Shown here piece by piece: positions 7,844-15,078 of a stretch of 64,000 nt of DNA. A program made the position numbers and the translations under genes. How positions within the stretch are numbered: the first letter of the stretch is position 1; each line of letters begins with the position of its first letter. The notes under the pieces are model-generated. The model worked only from the letters and a program-made list of their open reading frames with translations, had not been told where the DNA came from and made no database searches. Origin of the DNA: a virus. The stretch spans positions 1 through 64,000 of IMG/VR virus record IMGVR_UViG_3300009103_000014, one strand, 5' to 3'.

Positions 7844-8713
7844 TTTTTTTTTGACAGACTCAATCTGTTTGTTGTATTTTGCTCTAATCAAACTTGGCTT
7901 TAATCCAAGTTCCCTAGTCCTTATATCATCAACAGCATTTTGAATTCTATATGCTATCTCATTTTTATCAATGCCTTTGATTTCTTCACTTTTAAATAAC
8001 ATCTCTACATACTCGTCAATAGTGTTTAAGTACCCTTCTATGTTACCGCCAGCTTCTTTTACAGAGCCTTCTGAAAATGATCCTGTGTCACCTTCAAGTC
8101 TTGCTTTAAATTCTGCTAGGTGTCCAACAAGATCTTCTACGTTCTCGTCATATTCTTCATTGTTAAAATCAACTAGTTCTCTATAAAGCTCGTCTGTAAG
8201 TCGATGTATTTTATCTACATCATTTACGCCTTCTTTAACTGATTCTTCTTTTGGTATATAAGCATCTGCTGGAACAATCTTTTTTGCTCTTTCTAATACG
8301 TCTTGTAAAAGTTTAACACCTTTGTCCATAGTAACTATTTGATCGTGTAAGTCACCAGCACCTGTTCCTCTTGAGTCAATTTTACTTAATAGATCAACAT
8401 CTTGTTTGATAGTTTGTAAATGACTTTCTAATTCTTCTAAACGGTGATGTTTGTAACCGTCGAATTTATCTTCGTGTACTTTTACTTGCTGTCCTGGTTT
8501 AAGTTTTTTACCTACGTTAGGGCCTTTTTTCTTATTTAAATTAATAGATGTTTGACCCATAGATGTACTTACATCAATACCAGTATCTTTATCAGTATCT
8601 AATTCTATTTTTTGTCCTGGTGACGTTTGTATTGTAAACTTTTTACCGTCAGGAGAAACTTTAGTAATTTTTCCTTTTTCTGGCTCTACTTCTAATAATT
8701 TAAACCAACTCAT
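7835..8713 (-). CDS. Conserved phage protein; N-terminal part of probable frameshift fusion with P-loop kinase
   Basis: A 292-residue protein. The N-terminus MSWFKLLEVEPEKGKITKV is followed by a small beta-barrel-like domain (residues 10-80, with VSPDGKKFTIQTSPGQKIEL, KOW/OB-like), then long helical, coiled-coil-prone regions rich in Glu/Lys/Asp. The frame terminates at TAG 7835-7837, three codons after AAA AAA AAA. The kinase frame is -1 relative to it and continues directly. Late context; possibly a virion-associated protein. Its start overlaps the end of a 47-codon zinc-ribbon gene, which suggests translational coupling. Confidence 0.75.
   Translation of the reverse strand: MSWFKLLEVEPEKGKITKVSPDGKKFTIQTSPGQKIELDTDKDTGIDVSTSMGQTSINLNKKKGPNVGKKLKPGQQVKVHEDKFDGYKHHRLEELESHLQTIKQDVDLLSKIDSRGTGAGDLHDQIVTMDKGVKLLQDVLERAKKIVPADAYIPKEESVKEGVNDVDKIHRLTDELYRELVDFNNEEYDENVEDLVGHLAEFKARLEGDTGSFSEGSVKEAGGNIEGYLNTIDEYVEMLFKSEEIKGIDKNEIAYRIQNAVDDIRTRELGLKPSLIRAKYNKQIESVKKKDL
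7844..7852 (-). other. A9 slippery tract, candidate -1 ribosomal frameshift site
   Basis: Nine A residues on the minus strand, read in the upstream frame as GTC AAA AAA AAA GAC. Sliding back one base on A-AAA-AAA gives AGA CTT GTA GAT and enters the kinase frame. Short complementary arms (AAGAC with GTCTT; TAGAT with ATCTA) lie just downstream and could form a weak stimulatory hairpin. Confidence 0.65.
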
Positions 8714-8843
8714 TTTTTTCTTGTTTCCTATAATGCTTACAAACTTCTATTTCTATTGTTTTATTATCACCATCTTGAAATTCTTTAATTAAAGGACTAT
8801 CATGTTTTTCATACCCGCAATTTTCACAATATTCTTTTATCAT
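8700..8843 (-). CDS. 47-residue zinc-ribbon-like protein
   Basis: Short ORF too small for routine calling: MIKEYCENCGYEKHDS then a hydrophilic middle, then VCKHYRK. Cys6-x2-Cys9 and Cys35-x-His37 form a plausible single zinc knuckle. Its ATG overlaps the upstream stop as TAATG and its 3' end overlaps the next gene by 14 bases, the compact junction style seen throughout this phage. This supports real translation. Function unknown; possibly nucleic-acid or protein binding. Confidence 0.65.
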   Translation of the reverse strand: MIKEYCENCGYEKHDSPLIKEFQDGDNKTIEIEVCKHYRKQEKNELV

Positions 8844-9145
8844 TACTTCTTACCCGAAAATTTTCTTGAACCCTTTGCTCTATTTAGTGCTTGAACCCTT
8901 CTTGAAGCTGGGTTAATACGCTTTGTTCTGTTTGCTTTTCTAACATTTCGTCTAGCAAATCTGGCTTTAGTAATAGCTAACTTAATACGTTTTTGAATAT
9001 TAGGTGCTTTATAACATGAAGCCGGCGAAGCAACAATCTTACCTTTTAATCTTCCTGCTGAACAACGAAATTTTCGTACGACTTTCGTCCCTGAACGGGC
9101 CCATGCCATAGTTGCTTCATTTGATGTAATTTCGTTGACTAGCAT
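8843..9145 (-). CDS. Highly basic conserved phage protein
   Basis: A 100-residue, Arg/Lys-rich protein (pI certainly very high). Residues 13-40 (MAWARSGTKVVRKFRCSAG...) and the C-terminal NPASRRVQALNRAKGSRK stretch are of a type recurrent in T4-like marine phages. One Cys pair (C28, C44). It could be a DNA-condensing or capsid-internal protein; this is inference from charge only. The start could be ATG 9145 or the internal ATG before AWARSG (9109). Confidence 0.75.
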   Translation of the reverse strand: MLVNEITSNEATMAWARSGTKVVRKFRCSAGRLKGKIVASPASCYKAPNIQKRIKLAITKARFARRNVRKANRTKRINPASRRVQALNRAKGSRKFSGKK

Positions 9146-9166
9146 ACTAGTATTTAGTATGACTTT

Positions 9167-9430
9167 TTAATTAAGAATAATTAGTTGGTAAGTCAAAAAT
9201 GCCACTGCTGACACTAATGCTCCTATTATTCCTACGCCGATGGTCAAAGTCTGTCTGCTTCGACTGGCTTTATCATTATACATAGCATCTCGTAATTCAA
9301 CCAAAACTTCATCCATTTTGGTCATACGCTCATTAATAGAGTCCAATTTCTCTTCCATTCTTTTATACCTCTCCGCACATAAATCAACGTGTGCCTCCAG
9401 GCTCTCTTTTTCAACGTCTAAAACTGCCAT
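9167..9430 (-). CDS. Coiled-coil protein with C-terminal membrane anchor
   Basis: An 87-residue protein: hydrophilic coiled coil (residues about 5-50, heptad pattern in MEEKLDSINERMTKMDEVLVEL) followed by one hydrophobic segment (TIGVGIIGALVSAVAFLTYQLIIL). Topology resembles tail-anchored accessory or lysis-associated phage proteins, but no family can be named. ATG 9430 is chosen, with an AGGTGAG SD about 10 bases upstream; ATG 9439 and GTG 9445 are alternatives. A late promoter element lies about 130 bases upstream. Confidence 0.7.
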   Translation of the reverse strand: MAVLDVEKESLEAHVDLCAERYKRMEEKLDSINERMTKMDEVLVELRDAMYNDKASRSRQTLTIGVGIIGALVSAVAFLTYQLIILN

Positions 9431-9557
9431 TGTCTTCATTCTCACCTATGTATATTGTTAATTAGTGAGTTGCTACTATTACAATGTTATTGTGTTTTGC
9501 CTATAAAGTTTGCCTAATTGTTGCCTTCTAGTGTCAACTGTTTTTTCTAACCAATAA

Positions 9558-9564
9558 TATTTAT
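9558..9564 (-). promoter_or_regulatory. Late promoter element upstream of coiled-coil gene
   Basis: ATAAATA on the minus strand inside the 135-base leader between genes 9566-10084 and 9167-9430. Nothing else clear is seen in this leader. Confidence 0.45.
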
Positions 9565-9565
9565 C

Positions 9566-10084
9566 TTATACTCCGACAAGATAACATTGTGTATTTACTT
9601 TAAGGCCGGTTGTAGCTAGAACACTAGCATCTAAAGTAACTGTTTCATTTAGACCAGCAACAATAGGAATAATGTCTAGTTGCTCTTTTAATAGCTTTAC
9701 GGGGTCGCTATCGCGTAGATAAATGTCAGGTAGTTCATAACCAAAGTTAAAAGTCCATACTTTATGCTCACCGGTATAACCAAATTCAAATAAATCTGCT
9801 GTTTCCACAACAGGCTTTTCTAACATAATTGGTTGAGCTCTAATAGAAATACATTGTACAATCGTTTCCCAATTACGTTGCTCGTTTCTACTTTTACCCC
9901 AAGTGTCTTGGTCATTAATAATTTGTTTTAAATCATCAACAAAAGGTAATGGCGTTTCTTTTCTAAACTCTGATATTACACCGGTTGGTGAAATATCTAT
10001 TAATGTTTTTATTTGATACTGACTTCTTAAAGTACCAAATCCGTAACCTGCTGTAGGTGAACCATGTGCTTGTGTAGTACTCAT
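9566..10084 (-). CDS. Conserved phage protein, probable virion component
   Basis: A 172-residue beta-rich soluble protein (MSTTQAHGSPTAGYGFG start), with a WETIVQCISIRAQPIMLEKP region and a hydrophobic C-terminal barrel-like half. No signal peptide and no catalytic motif. It starts within the stop of the radical SAM gene (ATGA overlap), so the two are translationally coupled and may act together, for example as enzyme and substrate or carrier. Structural role inferred from its late-gene neighbourhood only. Confidence 0.65.
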   Translation of the reverse strand: MSTTQAHGSPTAGYGFGTLRSQYQIKTLIDISPTGVISEFRKETPLPFVDDLKQIINDQDTWGKSRNEQRNWETIVQCISIRAQPIMLEKPVVETADLFEFGYTGEHKVWTFNFGYELPDIYLRDSDPVKLLKEQLDIIPIVAGLNETVTLDASVLATTGLKVNTQCYLVGV

Positions 10085-11184
10085 TGTACTTCATCCAAAT
10101 AATAAGTTTTTTCATTAAATCTAGTGGAACTACTAAATTCATAACTGTCACCACAAGTTCTACCACAAGTAAATAATTTTGAAATTTCGCTATCCATAGT
10201 ATTACTCCAACTGCTAACTAAATCTTTATCATAAAAATCATGTTCTAAAACTTCTTCTAATGAATATTTTCTTAATGAATTAAAATCTTTACTATAACGA
10301 TTTAATAATTTATTTAATTGTTTTTCTTGAATATTTTGTTTATCATGAAAGTGTTTAGGAGCACCAACCCAACAACAAGGCCAAAGTTTCATTTGAAAAT
10401 CTATAAAAATGTTTTGTTCATTTTTAGTTTTACAATTTATTGGTGTTTGATTTACATACTCGTTAAAACTACCAAACTTTTCTATAATTTGTTCGTATTT
10501 TGTTTTATTTTTATTTTCTTTACTAGAAATAGAATAATCTCCTTTTCTATGTGTAACTTGTTCGCTCATTACTTCCTGAAATTTAGCTGTATTAACAAAC
10601 CTACTAGTATTTTTAAAACTAATACTTTCAAATCCTATTTTTTTAGCAAATGTTTTTGCTCTTGCGACTTGATGTATATTATGATCAAATATTAAATAAT
10701 CCCAATGAGCTTTGCCTCCGGCACCTATAAATGCTTTAACATTTTCTATTAACTTATGCCATTGGGCATTTACACGATATAAATGATTTGTATCCTCAAA
10801 TCCATCAATACTAAAAGTTACGCGATCTTGTGGACCATTAAGAATCTTTGCTACTTTAACCCACCATTCGGAGTTCCTAGCACTACCATTTGTTATTACA
10901 CTAATCTTAGGTACACCTGTACTTTTAACCCATTCTAAACATTCAAGAAAAGTATTACTAGCAATACTATCACCATAATTACCACACCAAAAAACTTTAT
11001 CTAACTGCGATACTAACTCTGGCGTTAATATTTTTTTATAATCATCTAATGTTAATTCATCTAATGGTAATTCTGGTACTACTTTCCCATCTTTTACTCT
11101 AGCACATTGGGGGCAAAGTAAATTACATTTACTAGTATGCTCAAAATGGATACTTCTAATTTTATCGATATCTAAATAATTCAT
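10081..11184 (-). CDS. Radical SAM protein with SPASM/twitch-like C-terminus
   Basis: A 367-residue radical S-adenosylmethionine enzyme. The C-x3-C-x2-C cluster motif is at C20, C24, C27 (CNLLCPQC). A GNYGDSI stretch and VTFSIDG follow at the usual spacing in the half-barrel. The C-terminal part carries further cysteines (WPCCW, FTCGRTCGD) placed as in SPASM/twitch auxiliary-cluster domains, which occur in peptide-modifying enzymes. Substrate unknown. It is coupled to the 172-residue gene downstream, and small abundant-type structural proteins lie upstream. No strong SD; the start codon follows a terminator by about 40 bases, so its own promoter must be near 11185-11226. Confidence 0.88.
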   Translation of the reverse strand: MNYLDIDKIRSIHFEHTSKCNLLCPQCARVKDGKVVPELPLDELTLDDYKKILTPELVSQLDKVFWCGNYGDSIASNTFLECLEWVKSTGVPKISVITNGSARNSEWWVKVAKILNGPQDRVTFSIDGFEDTNHLYRVNAQWHKLIENVKAFIGAGGKAHWDYLIFDHNIHQVARAKTFAKKIGFESISFKNTSRFVNTAKFQEVMSEQVTHRKGDYSISSKENKNKTKYEQIIEKFGSFNEYVNQTPINCKTKNEQNIFIDFQMKLWPCCWVGAPKHFHDKQNIQEKQLNKLLNRYSKDFNSLRKYSLEEVLEHDFYDKDLVSSWSNTMDSEISKLFTCGRTCGDSYEFSSSTRFNEKTYYLDEVQ

Positions 11185-11226
11185 TATATATGTACTTATC
11201 GAGGGCCGAAAAGTAGGTCAAAAAAA

Positions 11227-11244
11227 TAGGCACCTTCGTGCCTA
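11227..11244 (-). terminator. Intrinsic terminator after 116-residue gene
   Basis: 7-bp perfect stem TAGGCAC/GTGCCTA with a 4-base loop, followed on the minus strand by a run of seven T. Textbook rho-independent terminator. Confidence 0.85.
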
Positions 11245-11281
11245 TTCAAAAATACAACGTATTTTAATATTCTATTAGTTA

Positions 11282-11632
11282 TTAACTAACAGCCGCGGCT
11301 GTTAAAATTCCTAATTTAGTATCAGTTACTGTAGCACCGGATAAGTCAACACCGTCAACCGTACCTAATGCTCTAATAGCCGCTTGTAAAGTAGCCGCAA
11401 CTGGAGTTCCTTCAACAGCGAAAGTTTGCTGAGTGTTAGAATCTAGCATTGGACCTACAGCAACGACTGTATTGTGGTAGCTAATACAATTATGAGTTGC
11501 CGCTTGAGCACCTACAGGACCAGTTGAGGCGTTTGTAGCCACATAGTCAACTGTAAAGAAACTCATGTTAGCCCCCATCATTTCAACATCAGATGTTGTT
11601 GACGCTGGGTGGACTCTTGTTACTTCTGGCAT
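11282..11632 (-). CDS. Small TRVH-type probable structural protein (paralogue of 11754-12047)
   Basis: A 116-residue, Ala/Thr/Val-rich, low-charge beta protein beginning MPEVTRVHPAS. It has a SD (AGGAGAAT before the ATG), its own late promoter and a strong terminator, so it forms a single-gene transcription unit, typical of an abundant virion protein such as a decoration or fibre-tip protein. The MxxxTRVHxxS start is shared with the neighbouring 97-residue gene. Function inferred, not shown. Confidence 0.75.
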   Translation of the reverse strand: MPEVTRVHPASTTSDVEMMGANMSFFTVDYVATNASTGPVGAQAATHNCISYHNTVVAVGPMLDSNTQQTFAVEGTPVAATLQAAIRALGTVDGVDLSGATVTDTKLGILTAAAVS

Positions 11633-11694
11633 AATATTCTCCTATGATATCATATTATAGTTGGCAAAGTATAGTTTAACCTGCCTTATACGAT

Positions 11695-11701
11695 TATTTA
11701 T
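11695..11701 (-). promoter_or_regulatory. Late promoter element for 116-residue gene
   Basis: ATAAATA on the minus strand, 63 bases before the ATG at 11632 and just after the hairpin that ends the upstream unit. Confidence 0.55.
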
Positions 11702-11707
11702 CATGAC

Positions 11708-11729
11708 GAAAGGGCCTTTCGGCCCTTTC
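11708..11729 (-). terminator. Hairpin after 97-residue gene
   Basis: Perfect 9-bp stem GAAAGGGCC/GGCCCTTTC with a 4-base loop. The T-tract is better on the plus side than on the minus side, so minus-strand termination may rely mainly on stem strength, or the hairpin may protect the mRNA end. Confidence 0.65.
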
Positions 11730-11753
11730 TATATTTTTCTAATTAACTAAGAA

Positions 11754-12047
11754 TTAGGCAAAATGAGCAACAACTGTAGCTGTTACACCAGTTTGACCAC
11801 CAAAATCAGAACCTGCCGTAGGTGCTATACCTTCAGACAAAACGTGTACGGCATCAGATGCCCCAGCGTTAAATCCACCAGCTGTATCGTCACCGATACC
11901 TACGATAGTTGCTGTTAAGCCTATAAAAGCTATACAGCCGTCTAACTCAGCTTGAGTCATGTTTGACTTTGCTAATTTAGTTAAATGTACTTCCTTACCG
12001 GCGTATCCAACTTTGGAACTGCCGTGTACTCTTGTAAGATCTGCCAT
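11754..12047 (-). CDS. Small TRVH-type probable structural protein
   Basis: A 97-residue, Gly/Ala/Thr-rich protein beginning MADLTRVHGSS, paralogous at its N-terminus to the 116-residue neighbour. It is a monocistronic unit bounded by a late promoter (12100-12106) and a 9-bp hairpin, which argues for high late expression. No cysteine, no signal peptide. Candidate decoration or appendage protein. Confidence 0.75.
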   Translation of the reverse strand: MADLTRVHGSSKVGYAGKEVHLTKLAKSNMTQAELDGCIAFIGLTATIVGIGDDTAGGFNAGASDAVHVLSEGIAPTAGSDFGGQTGVTATVVAHFA

Positions 12048-12099
12048 TTTAAGTCTCCATATTTTTATGTACCCACACTAATTGTTTTGGGCATACTAA

Positions 12100-12106
12100 T
12101 ATTTAT
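12100..12106 (-). promoter_or_regulatory. Late promoter element for 97-residue gene
   Basis: ATAAATA on the minus strand, 53-59 bases upstream of the ATG at 12047. Confidence 0.55.
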
Positions 12107-12128
12107 CAAATTGGAAGATTTTTGGCTT

Positions 12129-12794
12129 TTAAGGCTGGTCGTTTCGAATGCCCTTAATATTACGTTTAATACGCGGGTCTCGTATAGTTTTGTATAAGGC
12201 CGCACCTGCTACTGCTCCCCATACAAGTGGGTTTTTAGATAATGGGCTTTTAGCTTGATCCATGCCCAAGTCTTTCTTTCTAGCTGTTTTCATATAAGTT
12301 CTTGTTAAATCACTGCCTCTAGCGTCATGATTTAAAGAAAAACCTAATCTAGTAGCCGCTAATTTACGTTCTGTAGGCAACATTCTAGGCCAGTCAGCAA
12401 TAACACGTCTTACTTGGTTACTTGTACCACCTCTAACACCTAAACCACGTTGTAACATAATTAACGCCCGTCTGTCAGCTTGAGTATCCATTTTTCCATT
12501 AACAATGTCTTGTAAATATCTTTTTACCTGTGCTTGAGGCGTTTTTTCAACACTTGCTAATAAATTATGTAAATCAGTAGCACCTGGGCGTACACCATCA
12601 AACCCTTGGAATCTCATAGTATCTCTAGCATATTTTTTAGCCGCCGCTGGATTTTCATACTTCATAACTTGTAATCCAAGTAAATGAGAATATAAAGTGT
12701 CTGCTAAACGAGCCTGGCTACTAACATTAATCCTATCAGGATTTTTAAACATCCTAGCTTCACCTAACTCTTCTCTAATCCATTCAAAGGCCAT
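12129..12794 (-). CDS. Conserved phage protein, possible structural/assembly role
   Basis: A 221-residue basic, helical protein (MAFEWIREELGEARMF start). Near the C-terminus is a short hydrophobic Gly/Ala stretch (LVWGAVAGAALYKTI), possibly a single membrane-interacting helix, followed by an Arg/Lys-rich tail. No catalytic motif is recognised. It follows the ligase-like gene by four bases and belongs to the same late operon (12129-14971). Confidence 0.65.
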   Translation of the reverse strand: MAFEWIREELGEARMFKNPDRINVSSQARLADTLYSHLLGLQVMKYENPAAAKKYARDTMRFQGFDGVRPGATDLHNLLASVEKTPQAQVKRYLQDIVNGKMDTQADRRALIMLQRGLGVRGGTSNQVRRVIADWPRMLPTERKLAATRLGFSLNHDARGSDLTRTYMKTARKKDLGMDQAKSPLSKNPLVWGAVAGAALYKTIRDPRIKRNIKGIRNDQP

Positions 12795-12798
12795 TTTA

Positions 12799-14055
12799 TT
12801 AATCCCAGTTTTTCACAGCGTTAAAATTCGCCGCATTAAATTCTAATCTATCATTAAGTTTTACAGCACCATCTTCAATACCAAATGCTACAAAACCTTC
12901 TGGGTTAGTAACTACATAACCCATATCTGTTTTTAAAAACGTACCAACACTTTGTTCAATACGTTGTAATTTATGTAATAACTTTAATTTAATCTGTATA
13001 ATTTGTTTATATACAGCCATTACTGCTAATAAACTATTTAAGTTATCTTCTACAAATAATTCTAATTCAGTAGCACGAGCTATTCTATTTTGTGCCGCGG
13101 TGCCTTCTGGACCACTTTTTAAAGCATCAATTTCTTTGTCCATTTTTTCTTTAAAATAAACAACAAACTCTTGAACAAACTTTGTGGGCTCTCCAACACT
13201 TTGACCTGATTTAATTTTATGATTAATAAATGGTTTAACCCATTTAGCTAACTCAGGTTGCTGTAAAAATGTATTAAATCTTCCCTCGTCAGTTTTACCT
13301 AGTGTGGTTTTAGCTTGTTCAATTGCTTGAGCTATAACTTTATTATCAGCTTTACTTAAGGTTGCTTTTCCGCCTACGTCTTTATAGTAAGCATCATCAA
13401 ACCAAACATCTTTAGTTTGTGTTAAGCCACCCATATTAACACCAAATTCTGCTTTCATATCAGCTAATGTTTCACCTGTATATGTTGTGTGAAATACTAT
13501 ACCTATTTTAGCCGCTTTAATTCTTTTACCAATGTCACTGTCAACAGGTACTGAATATGTAATAGTATTAGGTGTAAATGTATAACACTCTTCTTTACCT
13601 ATTGTTTCAGTTTTAACATCTTCAGATGTAAACATTAGATCACCCTGTAAAACACCTTGTATGCCTAGCTTTCTTAAAGTTACTAATGCTACTTGAAGTT
13701 TGGCGTTAAGGCCTGCTCCAGGATACCAATTATTAATTTGTGCTTTAGTTTTAGCCGCTTTATTTTCTGTTTTACCAAATACTGCTTTAGTACCAACAAA
13801 AAACTTTCCATCAGCTGGATCAGTTCCACAAATAATCGCAGGAGCACCGTCCCACTTAACTGTTATTTTATTTTGTCCTTCACCACCCGTGTTAAGCATA
13901 TCTCTAATAGCATTAATATATTTTAATGCCGAAATAGCTCCTTTATAACCGTCATTTAATATTAAATCTTCTAAATGTTCTAAATGAGTGTTTTTCTCAG
14001 AGGCTTCGAATAAAGTTTGCCAGTTACGTGGCTTGAGTACTTCTGTTATTAACAT
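12799..14055 (-). CDS. DUF6267-type protein with nucleotidyltransferase (DNA/RNA ligase)-like motifs
   Basis: A 418-residue protein of a family found in marine phages and generally left unannotated. I see an ordered set of ligase-superfamily-like motifs: KWDG at 67-70 (motif I, lysine nucleotidylation), FVGTKAVFGK at 86-95, LQGDLMF at 136-142 (motif III-like), GIVFHTTYTG at 185-194 (IIIa-like), and near the C-terminus PEGFVA with E386 (motif IV) and VKL at 398-400 (motif V). A helical insertion of about 190 residues separates IIIa from IV. It might adenylylate itself or a nucleic acid end, but the assignment is motif-based. SD GGAAAG upstream. Confidence 0.7.
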   Translation of the reverse strand: MLITEVLKPRNWQTLFEASEKNTHLEHLEDLILNDGYKGAISALKYINAIRDMLNTGGEGQNKITVKWDGAPAIICGTDPADGKFFVGTKAVFGKTENKAAKTKAQINNWYPGAGLNAKLQVALVTLRKLGIQGVLQGDLMFTSEDVKTETIGKEECYTFTPNTITYSVPVDSDIGKRIKAAKIGIVFHTTYTGETLADMKAEFGVNMGGLTQTKDVWFDDAYYKDVGGKATLSKADNKVIAQAIEQAKTTLGKTDEGRFNTFLQQPELAKWVKPFINHKIKSGQSVGEPTKFVQEFVVYFKEKMDKEIDALKSGPEGTAAQNRIARATELELFVEDNLNSLLAVMAVYKQIIQIKLKLLHKLQRIEQSVGTFLKTDMGYVVTNPEGFVAFGIEDGAVKLNDRLEFNAANFNAVKNWD

Positions 14056-14058
14056 ATT

Positions 14059-14733
14059 TTACTTTCCTACTAGTTCTAACTTACTTGTTGTAAGTGCCCA
14101 TGGAGTACCATTTGGAACTGTTACTTGAGTATTGCCTTTTTTAACACCAACGTCTGTGTCTTTTGTAACGGTACCAGTAATTTGTTTACCTTTTGCGGAT
14201 GTCCAAGTTACTTTATCACCAGCTTTAAAAGATTTAGCAGGTTGATCAGGTACTTGATTTTGTGCCGCTGACGGATTAACATCTTTATCACCAGCTGGCA
14301 TTTTTTCTGCTACTTCTTTATTAATTGGGCTAGGTAATTTATCTGCTACCTGTTCTAAATATGATTGCATTTCAACAGATGATTTTGGTTTTAATAATAT
14401 AGCTATTACTATTCTTAAAATAGCATTGGCGCCTTTTTTATCAGTTTCAACACCAAACTCTGTTGTAGCTTTTTTTAATGATATTTTAGCTGAACTTGAT
14501 CCATAAAATCTTTCAATCCATGCTTTTAATAAACCATCAGGATTAGTTTTAGCTGTATCTTGATTTTTATCAATTATTTTTTTCCAAGCACCGTAATGAC
14601 GTTTTACCATGTCTATAACGTCACCGATTTGACCGCCTTTACCAGTTAACCCACCGTCTAATTTATAACTTCCTTTTTTATACTTCGGGTCTATAACTGG
14701 AGCTTCTGCTATATCTATCTCGTTAATTCTCAT
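14059..14733 (-). CDS. Conserved phage protein with SH3/KOW-like C-terminus
   Basis: A 224-residue protein. The N-terminus MRINEIDIAEAPVIDP is followed by a helical domain, a Pro/Asp/Gln linker (about 145-165) and a compact beta domain (about 168-224: FKAGDKVTWTSAKGKQITG...) resembling small hypervariable-D/KOW-like barrels. It overlaps the upstream 82-residue gene by 11 bases and lies four bases before the ligase-like gene, so they are probably coupled. Function unknown. Confidence 0.7.
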   Translation of the reverse strand: MRINEIDIAEAPVIDPKYKKGSYKLDGGLTGKGGQIGDVIDMVKRHYGAWKKIIDKNQDTAKTNPDGLLKAWIERFYGSSSAKISLKKATTEFGVETDKKGANAILRIVIAILLKPKSSVEMQSYLEQVADKLPSPINKEVAEKMPAGDKDVNPSAAQNQVPDQPAKSFKAGDKVTWTSAKGKQITGTVTKDTDVGVKKGNTQVTVPNGTPWALTTSKLELVGK

Positions 14734-14971
14734 TCTTTAATTTCCTAATTCCTCTAGTAAACTTGATAGGTTCTTGCTTCTTAATTGCGGCCAGAAATCT
14801 TTTTTCTAAATCTACTGCTGTGTCTTCATTAAAGTTTTCTTTAATCATTCTCAATAAATTAATAGATGATTGGATTAGGTGAGTTGCTCTACTCTCTACG
14901 ATATGTTTGCGATCCTTATCAATAGCAATCGCATCTAATTCTTCTAACAATGATTTTGTTTTACGTTTCAT
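14723..14971 (-). CDS. Small helical conserved T4-like marine-phage protein
   Basis: An 82-residue, all-helical, charged protein (MKRKTKSLLEELDAIAI; central HLIQSSINLLRMIKENFNED). Proteins with this pattern recur in marine T4-like phages next to structural genes. It is the first gene of a late operon, with an ATAAATA element 20 bases before the ATG and SD GGGAGAC. Function unknown. Confidence 0.75.
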   Translation of the reverse strand: MKRKTKSLLEELDAIAIDKDRKHIVESRATHLIQSSINLLRMIKENFNEDTAVDLEKRFLAAIKKQEPIKFTRGIRKLKNEN

Positions 14972-14990
14972 TAGAGTCTCCCTGTACTGT

Positions 14991-14997
14991 TATTTAT
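14991..14997 (-). promoter_or_regulatory. Late promoter element for 14971-12129 operon
   Basis: ATAAATA on the minus strand, 20-26 bases before the ATG. It forms a divergent pair with the plus-strand late element at 15053-15059. Confidence 0.6.
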
Positions 14998-15052
14998 TGA
15001 ATTTTTACAAGTTGCTCCATCATTTGGAGTAGCTGTATATTGTTTAAAATCA

Positions 15053-15059
15053 ATAAATA
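15053..15059 (+). promoter_or_regulatory. Late promoter element for lipase
   Basis: ATAAATA on the plus strand, 20-26 bases before the lipase ATG, with SD AGGAGC between. Confidence 0.6.
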
Positions 15060-15078
15060 TGTTTATTAGGAGCAATCT

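Noticed and set aside
9534-9564. TTGACA-like -35 in the leader of the coiled-coil gene
   Set aside because: No acceptable -10 at 16-18 bases; the late element is the better candidate.
13693-13948. Two overlapping plus-strand frames of about 80 codons
   Set aside because: Both are antisense to the ligase-like gene and show mirror composition only.
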